A stretch of DNA of 64,000 bases from Paenibacillus segetis (GTDB lineage: Bacteria > Bacillota > Bacilli > Paenibacillales > Paenibacillaceae). Below, one piece after another: positions 35,460 through 44,163 of this stretch. A program made the position numbers and the translations under genes. The notes under the pieces are model-generated. The model saw only the letters and a program-made list of their open reading frames with translations. It was not told where the DNA came from and searched no databases. Numbering within the stretch: the stretch's first letter is position 1; each line of letters opens with the position of its first letter. The stretch spans positions 372,001 to 436,000 of the forward strand of contig NZ_BMFT01000002.1 in assembly GCF_014639155.1 (NCBI RefSeq), read 5' to 3'.

Positions 35460-36674
35460 TTAGGCAACTTTCTTGGCTGGTTTCTGCTCGTTAACATACA
35501 AGGCTATAGCTAGAACTAAGCCGACTGCTACGAGTAGGGAGCCCATCCATGGTAGCGACGAGAGGCCCATATGTGTGATGATCCAGCCACCGAGAAAAGC
35601 TCCAGCGGCATTACCAAGATTTCCTGCCGAATGGTTCGAGGTGGATGCTAGCGCAGGTGCTTCTTGTGCCAGATTCATAATTCGCACCTGTAGTCCTGGC
35701 ATAACCGCAAAGGAGGCAGCTCCCCATAGGAAGATGGTGATGACTGCAGCGATAGGGTTGTGAACGGTGAATGTAAAAATAGCGAGTATAACACTAATCG
35801 TCAAATACAGTCCTAGAATGGTAGGCATCAGCTTCCAGTCGGCCAGCTTACCGCCAACGATGTTACCCATAGTTACACCACAACCGAATAATACTAAGAT
35901 CCAGGTGACACTATGTTCTGCAAATCCGGTAATCTGTTCGAGCATAGGAGTGATGTAGGTAAATACGGTGAATAAGCCTGCATTACCTAGGGCCCCGATG
36001 AGCAGCACCAGTAACAGTTTGGATTGAGCTAGCGCTTTTATCTGTTTAACCAGACTGGATCCTTCTTCCTGTCTAATATGAGGAATGAACACAAGGATGC
36101 CAAAGAATGCGATAACGCCCATTATCGCAATTGCGCCAAAAGAGGCTCTCCAACCTAAATTTTGACCGATGAATGTGCCAATAGGAACACCGATAATATT
36201 AGCAATAGTTAGTCCAGCCATCATGATCGAGACGGCTCCAGCCCTTTTGTCTGGACGTACAAGATTGGAGGCAATGACCGCCCCAACGCCAAAGAATGTC
36301 CCATGAGTAAGCGCGGTAATCATGCGAGCTCCCATCAGAATCGTGTAATTGGGAGCAATAACAGCAATCCCGTTGCCGATTACAAACAGGATCATAAGGA
36401 GACAAAGTAACATTTTTTGCGGGAGTCGATGGGTTAAGATCGTTAGAATGGGTGCACCGACGGCTACTCCCAGCGCATAGGTAGTAATTAATTGCCCTGC
36501 TTGGGAAATGGATACATGCAAATCCTCCGCAACGTTCGGGAGAATACCCATAATGACGAATTCAGTCATACCGATGGCGAAAGCGCCTAAGGTAAGGGAT
36601 AGAATAGAAATCGGGAAGGATGGTCTGGCGCGTGGCACCTGACTTTTTCCTTGAATGGTCTGAGATGAGTTCAT
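35460..36674 (-). CDS. MFS transporter, DHA1 drug-exporter type
   Basis: 404 residues with 12 membrane segments. The first helix carries GMTEFVIMGILPNVAEDL, typical of the AraJ/YdhP/YceJ-like arabinose-efflux and drug-export group. It is convergent with the ABC permease (one nucleotide between stops, no terminator visible), so read-through antisense RNA in both genes is likely. The substrate is unknown. Confidence 0.88.
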   Translation of the reverse strand: MNSSQTIQGKSQVPRARPSFPISILSLTLGAFAIGMTEFVIMGILPNVAEDLHVSISQAGQLITTYALGVAVGAPILTILTHRLPQKMLLCLLMILFVIGNGIAVIAPNYTILMGARMITALTHGTFFGVGAVIASNLVRPDKRAGAVSIMMAGLTIANIIGVPIGTFIGQNLGWRASFGAIAIMGVIAFFGILVFIPHIRQEEGSSLVKQIKALAQSKLLLVLLIGALGNAGLFTVFTYITPMLEQITGFAEHSVTWILVLFGCGVTMGNIVGGKLADWKLMPTILGLYLTISVILAIFTFTVHNPIAAVITIFLWGAASFAVMPGLQVRIMNLAQEAPALASTSNHSAGNLGNAAGAFLGGWIITHMGLSSLPWMGSLLVAVGLVLAIALYVNEQKPAKKVA

Positions 36675-36780
36675 GTTGTGGGTTCAACCTTTCTTTGTCT
36701 ACTGTAAAAAAGTAAGTCCAAGTAACTATTATTAAATTTTACTGAGATATTATCAAGAGAAAATAAATGCGAACTAAAAT

Positions 36781-36820
36781 AAAGATGGCCTTGCTTCTTT
36801 CAGCAAGGACCATCTTTTTA
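36781..36820. terminator. strong hairpin in a divergent intergenic region
   Basis: AAGATGG and CCTTGCT pair with AGCAAGG and CCATCTT, followed by TTTTTA on the plus strand and TATTTTAG on the minus strand. It lies between the divergent MFS and flavoprotein genes, about 107 bp upstream of the MFS start, where a simple gene-end terminator is not expected. The rest of this 314-bp gap is AT-rich promoter-like sequence. Confidence 0.7.
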
Positions 36821-36988
36821 TTGATTATAGTGAAATTATAAGTCCTATCCGTTCACGTCAACACCTTTTAAGCGACATTTATAACAGTTAAATTTTTCTG
36901 GATAAATTAGCTTATAAATGGATTTGTTTGATTAATAAGGTGTTTCATGTAAATAGTGATTGTACGAGGAGTGAGACAATACAACGTT

Positions 36989-38422
36989 ATGAAAAAGTTA
37001 AAGGTAAATCTACCATCTGTAATTTTACTAATTATTTTGACACTAATCGCTCAGTTATTTAGTTCAGTTTCTTTCCCTAAGATAACCAGAGCCCAAGCCT
37101 TGAAGTATGATGTCGTCGTGATTGGAAGCGAGATTCAAGGGGTATTGCTTGCTAAGGCAGCCCGCGACCTGGGATTGAATGTGATCATTCTCGATCCACG
37201 CACGAAGCCCGGCGGTGAATTGATTCAAGGGGAGATGCTAGTTCTTGATAAACCCAATGACAAACAGGGCAGAAGTCTAGTTCAAGGTGAATTTAAGAAG
37301 CTGTTCAACGGTTATGAGAACGGGACGATCCGTAAAGCGGTGGATTTTGAGCGTTATTACCAGAAGATGATCAAAGGTATACCGATGAAGAGTGGGATCG
37401 TAATTGATGATATCGATATCGCCGCAATCAAGAAGGATAAGTCGGTGAAGTCTTTAACCTATCATACAAAGGACGGAACTAAATTTACGATTCAAGCGGA
37501 GTACTGGGTCGAGAATACCGATTTTAATGCATTGACGGGGAAGCTTGATGTACAGCGGATTCCAGGAATGGAGAGTCTATACAAAGGCAAAAAGCCAGAT
37601 TATATGACAGCGACCTTTATGCTTAAATTCAAGAATATCGATTGGGCAAAGTTGCATCAGTCTACAATTGACGAGTATCCACTTGCTAATTTGGAGAAGA
37701 AATACGGACCGAATACATATGTAGATTGGAATTATGCCACAGGGTATAGCAATTTGATGAATACTTATAAATCACAAGATCGCCAGCTTAAGCTGCGAGG
37801 GCTTAACTGCACGAATCAAAAGGATGGGGAAGTGATCATCAACGCGTTGTTGATTTATGATGTAGATCCTTCTGATCCTAAGTCAGTTCAATCTGCGATT
37901 AGTAAAGGCAAGGCAGAAGCGCCATATATTCAAAAATTTTTGCGTAAAACGATTCCTGGATTTGCGAAGGCTGAGCTAAACGGATTTCCTGAATACCTGT
38001 ATATTCGGGATTACAATCGGTTCGAGACGGAATATGTATTGGATTACCCAGATGTGATGTCGAGCAAGATGTTCTGGGATAACGTCAGTGTGGGTGGTTA
38101 TCCCGTAGATTTACAAGGCACGAGGGCTATGCCGCTGGGAATGGGGTTCGGAAAGCCAGATCGATATGGTATTCCGTTACGCTCTTTTACATTGAAGTCT
38201 TATGATAATGTTCTTGTGGCAGGAAAAAATATTGGTGCGACCATCAAAGCTTATGGTAGTGCGCGTATCATGTCTACAACAGCATTAGCTGCCCAGACAA
38301 TAGGAATTATTCTGGGACGTGAGCTGAAACAGAACAAGCGGTTAAATGAACTGACGAAAGAGGATTTCAAGCGTATCCATAAATACTTGAAGAAGGATTA
38401 TGGAATCTCAATAGCTCAGTAA
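36989..38422 (+). CDS. exported FAD-dependent oxidoreductase
   Basis: About 477 residues from the ATG at 36989; a GAGGAG lies 13-18 nt upstream, and GTG codons at 36956 and 36971 are alternatives, so the start is uncertain. A signal or anchor segment (about 10-28) ends in ITRAQA, then the dinucleotide-binding motif VVVIGSEIQGVLLAKAA begins at about residue 42. The FAD_oxidored type is supported by a late NVLVAGKNIGATIKAYGSARI-like second FAD contact. The protein should act on the outer face, unusual for a flavoenzyme; no twin-arginine motif is present. Substrate unknown. Confidence 0.75.
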   Translation: MKKLKVNLPSVILLIILTLIAQLFSSVSFPKITRAQALKYDVVVIGSEIQGVLLAKAARDLGLNVIILDPRTKPGGELIQGEMLVLDKPNDKQGRSLVQGEFKKLFNGYENGTIRKAVDFERYYQKMIKGIPMKSGIVIDDIDIAAIKKDKSVKSLTYHTKDGTKFTIQAEYWVENTDFNALTGKLDVQRIPGMESLYKGKKPDYMTATFMLKFKNIDWAKLHQSTIDEYPLANLEKKYGPNTYVDWNYATGYSNLMNTYKSQDRQLKLRGLNCTNQKDGEVIINALLIYDVDPSDPKSVQSAISKGKAEAPYIQKFLRKTIPGFAKAELNGFPEYLYIRDYNRFETEYVLDYPDVMSSKMFWDNVSVGGYPVDLQGTRAMPLGMGFGKPDRYGIPLRSFTLKSYDNVLVAGKNIGATIKAYGSARIMSTTALAAQTIGIILGRELKQNKRLNELTKEDFKRIHKYLKKDYGISIAQ

Positions 38423-38455
38423 TATATTTATCGGGGGATCCCATGGTATACTAAT

Positions 38456-38474
38456 AGAACGAATGTTCTATAAT
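38456..38474 (+). promoter_or_regulatory. LexA/DinR-type SOS box overlapping a -10 element
   Basis: AGAAC-GAAT-GTTCT (38456-38469) matches 12 of 14 positions of the Bacillus consensus CGAACRNRYGTTYC with both GAAC/GTTC cores intact. It abuts a perfect TATAAT (38469-38474), 31 bp before the helicase start. LexA bound here would block the promoter. Confidence 0.75.
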
Positions 38475-38504
38475 TTAAGTATATTGAATCGGTAGGTGGA
38501 TCGT

Positions 38505-40814
38505 ATGGGCGACCCGATAAAGATTGCAGTGAGACCGCTAGTAGAGTATGTGTATAGCAGTGGGAGTTTAGAGAGTGGATTCCGTAGTACCGGGACCATG
38601 GTTGAGGGAACAAGAGCGCATCAACAGGTGCAGAAACAATACAGTGAATTAGATCAGAGCGAAGTGTATTTATCGGTGGAGATTCCCTACGGGGATCTCC
38701 TCTTTGTCATAGATGGGCGTTGTGATGGACTTTTGCTCTCGGAAGATGGGACCTATACGATTGATGAGATCAAGTCGACGGCAGCAGACATCGGATTGAT
38801 CACGGAAGAGTCGTATCCCGTGCACTGGGCGCAGGCCAAGTGTTACGCCTATATGTATGCTAAAGAACATGGAATTCCCGCAATGAGCATTCAATTAACT
38901 TATGTGGATCTCGATCTAGCAGAGCAGAAGTCGTTTGTGCAAAAATTAGACTTTGCTGAGCTAGAACAATTCATCTTTGAAATCGTGAAACACTATGCTC
39001 CTTATGCAGAGATGTTACAGGGCCATCGGACCAAGCGAAACCAAAGTATTCAGGGGCTCGGATTTCCATTTCCGGGATATCGGGCGGGTCAGCGAAAGCT
39101 GGCTGGATCGGTCTATAAGACGATCGAAGAGGGGGTTAGTCTGTTTGCCAAGGCTCCTACAGGAATTGGGAAGACGATATCTACCACTTTTCCGACACTT
39201 AAAGCGATAGGTCAGGGCCTGTTGGAACGGATGTTTTATTTGACTGCTCGTACGACTACTCGGACTGCTGCGGAAGAGGCTTTTGCCTTGATGCAGTCCA
39301 AGGGACTTCATCTACATACCGTGACCCTTACGGCGAAGGAGAAAATCTGCTTCCAAGAGAAGGTTAGCTGCCGTAAAGAAGACTGCATCTACGCGGATGG
39401 CTATTACGACCGGATTAACGGAGCTGTGCTCGACATCCTGTCCAATGAAACACAAATGAACCGGGAAGTCATCGAGCAGTATGCCCGCAAGCATCGGGTA
39501 TGTCCGTTTGAGTTCTCGCTGGATATCTCGTATGCATCCGATGCTATTATTTGCGATTACAATTATATTTTTGACCCGCGTATTTCTCTAAAAAGAATGT
39601 TCGCAGAGCAGAAAAGTCAAACCTCGTTACTGGTGGATGAGGCTCATAACTTAGTGGATCGGGCAAGAGAGATGTTCTCTAGCACTTTAAATAAACTCAG
39701 CTTTCTTGAGCTGAAGCAGGAATATAAAGAGGTTAACAATGGAATATATGATGTGACCAAAGCGCTTAACGACCATTTCATTAAGCTTCGTAAACAAGCG
39801 GAAGAAGGACCTCTCATTCTTAAGGAACCACCCGCGGATTTCATTATGTTGGTGGAGTCCTTTGTCTTATTAGCTGAGCAGGAATTGGCTTCTACCGGTC
39901 TTACTGAGCAGAATCCACTGTTGTTGGAGACTTATTTTGCAGCCCAGAACTTTGTGAGAATTAGCAAGCTATATGATGAACGGTATGTAACGTATGTGGA
40001 AGTGATTCAGCAGGAAGTAACGATCAAGATGTTTTGTCTGGACCCTTCATATTTACTGGGAGAAGTGGGTAAGAGCTTCCGTTCGCACATTTATTTCTCG
40101 GCTACTTTATCACCGCTGGGCTATTATCGCGATATGCTAGGGGCTGATGAGGAGGATTATAGTCTATCGATTCCTTCGCCCTTCAGTCCAGAGCAATTGG
40201 ACGTGCACCTGGAACCTTTATCAACACGTTATCTTGATCGGGAAGCAACCAAAAGTCGGTTGTCGCAATTATTAATGGAGCTGACGGCAAATCGGAAGGG
40301 AAACTATTTATTTTTCTTCCCGTCGTATGCGTATATGAATCAGATTTATGATGCTTTTATGGCGAAAGAACCCGACGCAAGGGTGTTGTTACAGCGTGGG
40401 AATTTATCGGAAGAGGAACGTGATGGGTTTCTGTCCGCCTTCGATGCGGATAACCGGAGAACTCTCATTGGATTTGCTGTGATGGGGGGGATCTTCTCCG
40501 AAGGGGTCGACCTGGTAGGTGATCGGTTGACAGGGGTAGTTGTAGTTGGTGTTGGATTACCTCAAATCGGTTTAGAGCGCAATATTATTAGGGATTATTT
40601 TAACGAGGTAGGTAAGGATGGATTTGACTATGCTTATGTTTATCCTGGGATGAATAAGGTGTTGCAAGCCGGAGGTAGGCTCATCCGCTCTGAAACTGAT
40701 CGTGGTGTAATCGTACTAGTAGATGACCGCTATCTCCAGCCGCATTATGCAGCACTGCTACCGGCGGAATGGCGTGACCGCATGGTGGTTGGAAAGGGAG
40801 TACGAGATAGGTAA
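38505..40814 (+). CDS. DinG/XPD-type helicase with N-terminal PD-(D/E)XK nuclease domain
   Basis: 769 residues from the ATG at 38505 after AGGTGG. Residues 1-165 look like a RecB/Cas4-type nuclease: His39, then GRCDG (Asp74) and DEIK (Glu88, Lys90). The helicase follows: Walker A APTGIGKT (217-224), four cysteines placed for an iron-sulfur cluster (C282, C289, C294, C333), DEAH box (378-381) and a late QAGGRLIRSETDRG motif VI. XPD/DinG enzymes unwind DNA 5' to 3' and remove R-loops and G-quadruplexes. The SOS box upstream indicates DNA-damage induction. The stop is followed by a convergent hydrolase gene. Confidence 0.88.
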   Translation: MGDPIKIAVRPLVEYVYSSGSLESGFRSTGTMVEGTRAHQQVQKQYSELDQSEVYLSVEIPYGDLLFVIDGRCDGLLLSEDGTYTIDEIKSTAADIGLITEESYPVHWAQAKCYAYMYAKEHGIPAMSIQLTYVDLDLAEQKSFVQKLDFAELEQFIFEIVKHYAPYAEMLQGHRTKRNQSIQGLGFPFPGYRAGQRKLAGSVYKTIEEGVSLFAKAPTGIGKTISTTFPTLKAIGQGLLERMFYLTARTTTRTAAEEAFALMQSKGLHLHTVTLTAKEKICFQEKVSCRKEDCIYADGYYDRINGAVLDILSNETQMNREVIEQYARKHRVCPFEFSLDISYASDAIICDYNYIFDPRISLKRMFAEQKSQTSLLVDEAHNLVDRAREMFSSTLNKLSFLELKQEYKEVNNGIYDVTKALNDHFIKLRKQAEEGPLILKEPPADFIMLVESFVLLAEQELASTGLTEQNPLLLETYFAAQNFVRISKLYDERYVTYVEVIQQEVTIKMFCLDPSYLLGEVGKSFRSHIYFSATLSPLGYYRDMLGADEEDYSLSIPSPFSPEQLDVHLEPLSTRYLDREATKSRLSQLLMELTANRKGNYLFFFPSYAYMNQIYDAFMAKEPDARVLLQRGNLSEEERDGFLSAFDADNRRTLIGFAVMGGIFSEGVDLVGDRLTGVVVVGVGLPQIGLERNIIRDYFNEVGKDGFDYAYVYPGMNKVLQAGGRLIRSETDRGVIVLVDDRYLQPHYAALLPAEWRDRMVVGKGVRDR

Positions 40815-40834
40815 ATAGAAGGAGATGCTTCTAT
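40815..40834. terminator. small stem-loop between convergent genes
   Basis: ATAGAAG pairs with CTTCTAT around a 6-nt loop. No T-tract follows, so termination here is uncertain. Confidence 0.3.
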
Positions 40835-40836
40835 AC

Positions 40837-41865
40837 TCAGTTGCTCAAATGCTTGAGCTTAATGATTTCTTTCTCGATTGCTCTAGCATCATCGGGATGA
40901 AACATATGCGATGAATGCTCCATCCATATGAGTTGCTTGCCTGCGGGAGCTTCGAGCGATTGATAATATCGTTCAAGCAACTCTCCATAAACTTGGAGAT
41001 CCTTGGTCCCATGAATGAAAGTGACTGGAATTTCAACTTGCGTGATCGACTTTTCGTAATTAATCGTTGCAAAATCCTCGATCATCGCTTGTGTGTAGTT
41101 GGCTTTGAAGCCTTTGAACGTATTCATGGTATTCTTGATGGAGTAATCAGGGGAACGCATAAGAATGCTGAGGGCTAGCTTCATGCCTGGAAACTTAACT
41201 TGATCATCTGAGTAAATCATAGCGTTGTACTTACCGAGCCATATTCTTAACGTTGTCCATTGCTCCACACTCGTTACAAAAGGTGGTTCTCCACAGCTCG
41301 TTAACTCCCGGATTGCTTTTTGGTTGTTGGCCAATATGGCTTTATCTAAGGCCCACCGCAAACATAAAGCGTCATTCTCTGCCCAATTAATCACTTGTGA
41401 AATGCCGATATAAGCGTAGAAATCAGTAGGGTTCTCATGCGCCAATCGTAGGCCAAGAATGCTTCCCCATGAGTGACCAGCGATGAATATTTTATTTTTC
41501 TGGAACTGATTCTTGAGATAGTGGACGACCTCTTTGGCATCCGCTATAAATTGAGCAATGTTAAACGTGTCTTCAGGAATATGACGAGAGTATGATTTGC
41601 CGGCACCTCTTTGATCCCAGAATACAAGAGTAAAATGCTTGACTAGGTCTTTGGTTGTTGTCGCTAGCGCATAATCCCTGGAGCGATTGGATACGCCCGG
41701 CAGAGGTAGACCGGGCCCCCCGTGTAGCATCAGCAAGATTGGATTGTTTACATCCTCCGATTGGATTAACATGTATTGCTGTATACCACCAATAACAAGC
41801 TGTTCGACTTTGCTGATCCCGGTGGGGGGGACAACAAAGTCTTTTTTAGCCCAATAAACTCCCAT
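40837..41865 (-). CDS. alpha/beta hydrolase, proline iminopeptidase-like (S33)
   Basis: 342 residues. The oxyanion motif HGGPG (48-52), WDQRGAGKS (83-91) and nucleophile elbow GHSWGS with Ser132 match peptidase family S33; the acid and His lie in GTKDLQV and MEHSSHMFHP. No signal peptide. S33 members release N-terminal proline or hydrolyse other amides and esters. It is the second gene of an operon with the TetR regulator (54-bp gap), which probably controls it. Confidence 0.87.
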   Translation of the reverse strand: MGVYWAKKDFVVPPTGISKVEQLVIGGIQQYMLIQSEDVNNPILLMLHGGPGLPLPGVSNRSRDYALATTTKDLVKHFTLVFWDQRGAGKSYSRHIPEDTFNIAQFIADAKEVVHYLKNQFQKNKIFIAGHSWGSILGLRLAHENPTDFYAYIGISQVINWAENDALCLRWALDKAILANNQKAIRELTSCGEPPFVTSVEQWTTLRIWLGKYNAMIYSDDQVKFPGMKLALSILMRSPDYSIKNTMNTFKGFKANYTQAMIEDFATINYEKSITQVEIPVTFIHGTKDLQVYGELLERYYQSLEAPAGKQLIWMEHSSHMFHPDDARAIEKEIIKLKHLSN

Positions 41866-41919
41866 ATCACATTCTCCTCTGCAATAAATTCCACTGGGCC
41901 GACGGCAAAATACCCTTCT

Positions 41920-42600
41920 CTAACTAGTTGAATAATTTTGAAAGAATCGATGAATATGGTTGTTCATGCGTTTCTCAAGTAGGCTCGTATCCTTGTGATC
42001 ACATTTCAGAATCTGATATTCGATCATCATCGCAAATACGGGATATTGATAAACTGCGGCTAAATCGGCAGGATCCAGGGGTTTCATTTTGCCCATGTGG
42101 ATGAGTTTTTGAAATACCTGTTCCACGAAAAGCAGCGTATTGTTACTGATATCGTCCAGATAAATATTTCTAGCGCGGACATCACGAAACTGTTCGATCT
42201 GAACAATTCGCCACATTTTTTCAATTGTGGGGTTGTTGTAGCTCATCTTAAATAAAGTGAACCCCTGCTGCATGAATGCCTCCGGTTCCATCTTCGTAAG
42301 CAATTCATCTAAGATCTCCATGGAGGGTAGAATCCGCGAGAATTCCAATCGGTAGTTGGTATAGATGGTTTCGATGATTTCATCTTTAGTGCGAAAATGA
42401 TTATACAAGGAGCTCTCCTTGATCCCAACATTACGTGTGATTTCTCGAATAGAGACGGCACTATAACCAGCGTTAGAAAAGAGCTCGATACATGTATGAA
42501 GAATGGAGATCTTGGTTGTGTTCTTCATAGGATTATTGTGGATATCTACAAAAGTATGCGGAGTTAGCGGTAGGTTCATATCATATACCTCAGTGTTCAT
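41920..42600 (-). CDS. TetR-family repressor
   Basis: 226 residues from the ATG at 42600; a TTG at 42612 adds four residues, and an ATG 24 codons in would remove a non-conserved leader. The helix-turn-helix is clear (STTREITRNVGIKESSLYNHF-like, residues about 45-75: GYSAVSIREITRNVGIKESS), with an alpha-helical ligand domain after it. Its promoter contains a palindromic operator (42626-42641) in the spacer, so it should repress itself and the downstream hydrolase and release them on binding a small ligand. Confidence 0.88.
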   Translation of the reverse strand: MNTEVYDMNLPLTPHTFVDIHNNPMKNTTKISILHTCIELFSNAGYSAVSIREITRNVGIKESSLYNHFRTKDEIIETIYTNYRLEFSRILPSMEILDELLTKMEPEAFMQQGFTLFKMSYNNPTIEKMWRIVQIEQFRDVRARNIYLDDISNNTLLFVEQVFQKLIHMGKMKPLDPADLAAVYQYPVFAMMIEYQILKCDHKDTSLLEKRMNNHIHRFFQNYSTS

Positions 42601-42619
42601 AATTTTTTCCAATGTAGTT

Positions 42620-42648
42620 ATTGTAACTAACGTTCGTTAGTATGTAAA
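42620..42648 (-). promoter_or_regulatory. TetR promoter with operator filling the spacer
   Basis: On the minus strand: -35 TTTACA (42648-42643), 17-bp spacer, -10 TACAAT (42625-42620). The spacer holds ACTAACG-TT-CGTTAGT (42626-42641), a near-perfect palindrome. A bound repressor would exclude RNA polymerase. Confidence 0.82.
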
Positions 42649-42842
42649 TAAGTAATTATCAAAGTAAAAGGAATAAGCCAAATTGCACTGATAAATATGA
42701 TCGGAAATGATCCAAGGACTGATATGGAAGGTACACGGAGAGTTGAAATAAATGAGTAAAATATTACAAAAAATGAATAAATATTATGTCCTAAATCTGG
42801 GATGTTTGTTATACTATTTAGGATAATATACCCAAAGGAGAG

Positions 42843-43166
42843 ATGAGTTTGACAAATTCTAGAGTAATGAAGTGGATCACGGGTTCATTAGAAATCGTCT
42901 TAGCCATTCCGCTTTTCGGAGCAGCCATTGTAATAGGGAGCTTTTATACGGCCCTAGGAATTATGTTAATCCTACATATTGTAACGTTAGTTCTTTCTTC
43001 ACAGAATAATGAACCAAAATACGGATCGGTGATTGGAATCGTGACTTCATTGGTCGCTTGGGTTCCAATTGTAGGCTGGATTCTACACTTGCTATCCGGT
43101 ATCTTCTTGATGGTAACAGCTGCTAAGAAGGCAAAAAGTAACGCACCACATACGTTTCAAGCGTAA
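42843..43166 (+). CDS. small membrane protein, unknown function
   Basis: 107 residues with three hydrophobic segments (about 12-33, 37-53 and 63-93) and a polar Lys-rich tail. The ATG at 42843 is only 2 nt after AAAGGAG; the TTG two codons later (42849) has the better spacing, so translation may begin there. It resembles small DUF4064-like Bacillota membrane proteins, but I do not assign it. It is alone and ends at a terminator. Confidence 0.7.
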   Translation: MSLTNSRVMKWITGSLEIVLAIPLFGAAIVIGSFYTALGIMLILHIVTLVLSSQNNEPKYGSVIGIVTSLVAWVPIVGWILHLLSGIFLMVTAAKKAKSNAPHTFQA

Positions 43167-43190
43167 AATTTCCGAACGAGTCTAGTACAT

Positions 43191-43233
43191 AGAAGGGGCT
43201 TTCTCAAAAGGATTTTTTTGGGAAGGCCCCTTT
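43191..43233 (+). terminator. terminator after the small membrane protein gene
   Basis: AAGGGGC and CTCAAAA pair with TTTTGGG and GCCCCTT, then TTATT. Confidence 0.75.
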
Positions 43234-43263
43234 ATTCTATAGTCATAATGGGGAAGAGGTAAG

Positions 43264-44100
43264 ATGGTGACAAGAGAGCAACTAATGATTGACCTGCAAA
43301 GAATAGAGGACAATGATTATCACCTTAATGAAGGTGAAGTCGCATGGGATTACATCACTTGGATGCTCCAATATATCGGAGACCCTCAGCCGGAATTACG
43401 CGACAATCTGATCTATGCTACTTTTGCTGAATGGATCAGTGGACGGAAGTTATTTAATGAAAATGAGCTGCGCGAGATTTTATCTACTATCCTCGATGAT
43501 GAACATCTGTTTTATCATTTGGGTAGCGAGGAAGATCAGAGTGTATTTACAAGAACATTCTCTGTACTTGTTGTGGTGTTGATATTGCAGCGGCATAGGG
43601 AGCAGTCTTTTCTGACTCTAGCAGAATTCACCCATTTGAAGAAAAACTTGATTCGATACTATGTTGAAGAGATGGATTTACGAGGTTATGTAACCGAGGG
43701 CGGTTGGGCCCATGCTGCAGCCCATGGAGCGGATGCCCTGGAAGAATTAGTGCAATGCAGCGAGAGTGATCAAGACGTACAACTGGAAGTACTAGCAGCA
43801 ATTCAGCGAATGTTGTATAACGGGGATTATGTATTTAGTGATGATGAGGATGACCGTATTGCCAGTATTGTGGTTACGATAATTGAACAGGAACTATTAT
43901 CGCCTTCATTGATTGCTGCGTGGTTTGGTCAATTGGAGCAATGTTGTGACTGGCCGCGGAGCCGTAGTATGTATAAAACCCGAACAAATACAAAAAATTT
44001 CCTGCGAAGTCTTTATTTTAGATTGCTTCATCATCAGCGTGGAGCGGATCTGATGGAATCTATAATTACAACAGAAAGAAAGTTAAATAGATTCGCTTAA
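43264..44100 (+). CDS. DUF2785 protein
   Basis: 278 residues, mostly alpha-helical, no membrane segment. The family signature is EEMDLRGYVTEGGWAHAAAH (about 138-157) followed by GADALEELVQ. DUF2785 proteins are common in Bacillales, and their function is unknown. The conserved His and Asp cluster could bind a metal; that is only a suggestion. It begins about 30 bp after a terminator and ends at another, so it is a single-gene unit. Confidence 0.85.
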   Translation: MVTREQLMIDLQRIEDNDYHLNEGEVAWDYITWMLQYIGDPQPELRDNLIYATFAEWISGRKLFNENELREILSTILDDEHLFYHLGSEEDQSVFTRTFSVLVVVLILQRHREQSFLTLAEFTHLKKNLIRYYVEEMDLRGYVTEGGWAHAAAHGADALEELVQCSESDQDVQLEVLAAIQRMLYNGDYVFSDDEDDRIASIVVTIIEQELLSPSLIAAWFGQLEQCCDWPRSRSMYKTRTNTKNFLRSLYFRLLHHQRGADLMESIITTERKLNRFA

Positions 44101-44116
44101 CAAAGCTGTTATAAGA

Positions 44117-44145
44117 AGAACCCTCGCTCAAACAGCGAGGGTTCT
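44117..44145. terminator. terminator between DUF2785 and SDR genes
   Basis: Perfect 12-bp stem AGAACCCTCGCT with AGCGAGGGTTCT and a 5-nt loop, between convergent genes. Confidence 0.85.
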
Positions 44146-44163
44146 ATACGTTATGGCATGTTC

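Noticed and set aside
36989..38422. Loss of the FAD motif (GSEIQG instead of GxGxxG)
   Set aside because: FAD_oxidored-family proteins commonly lack the second glycine, so this is normal for the family.
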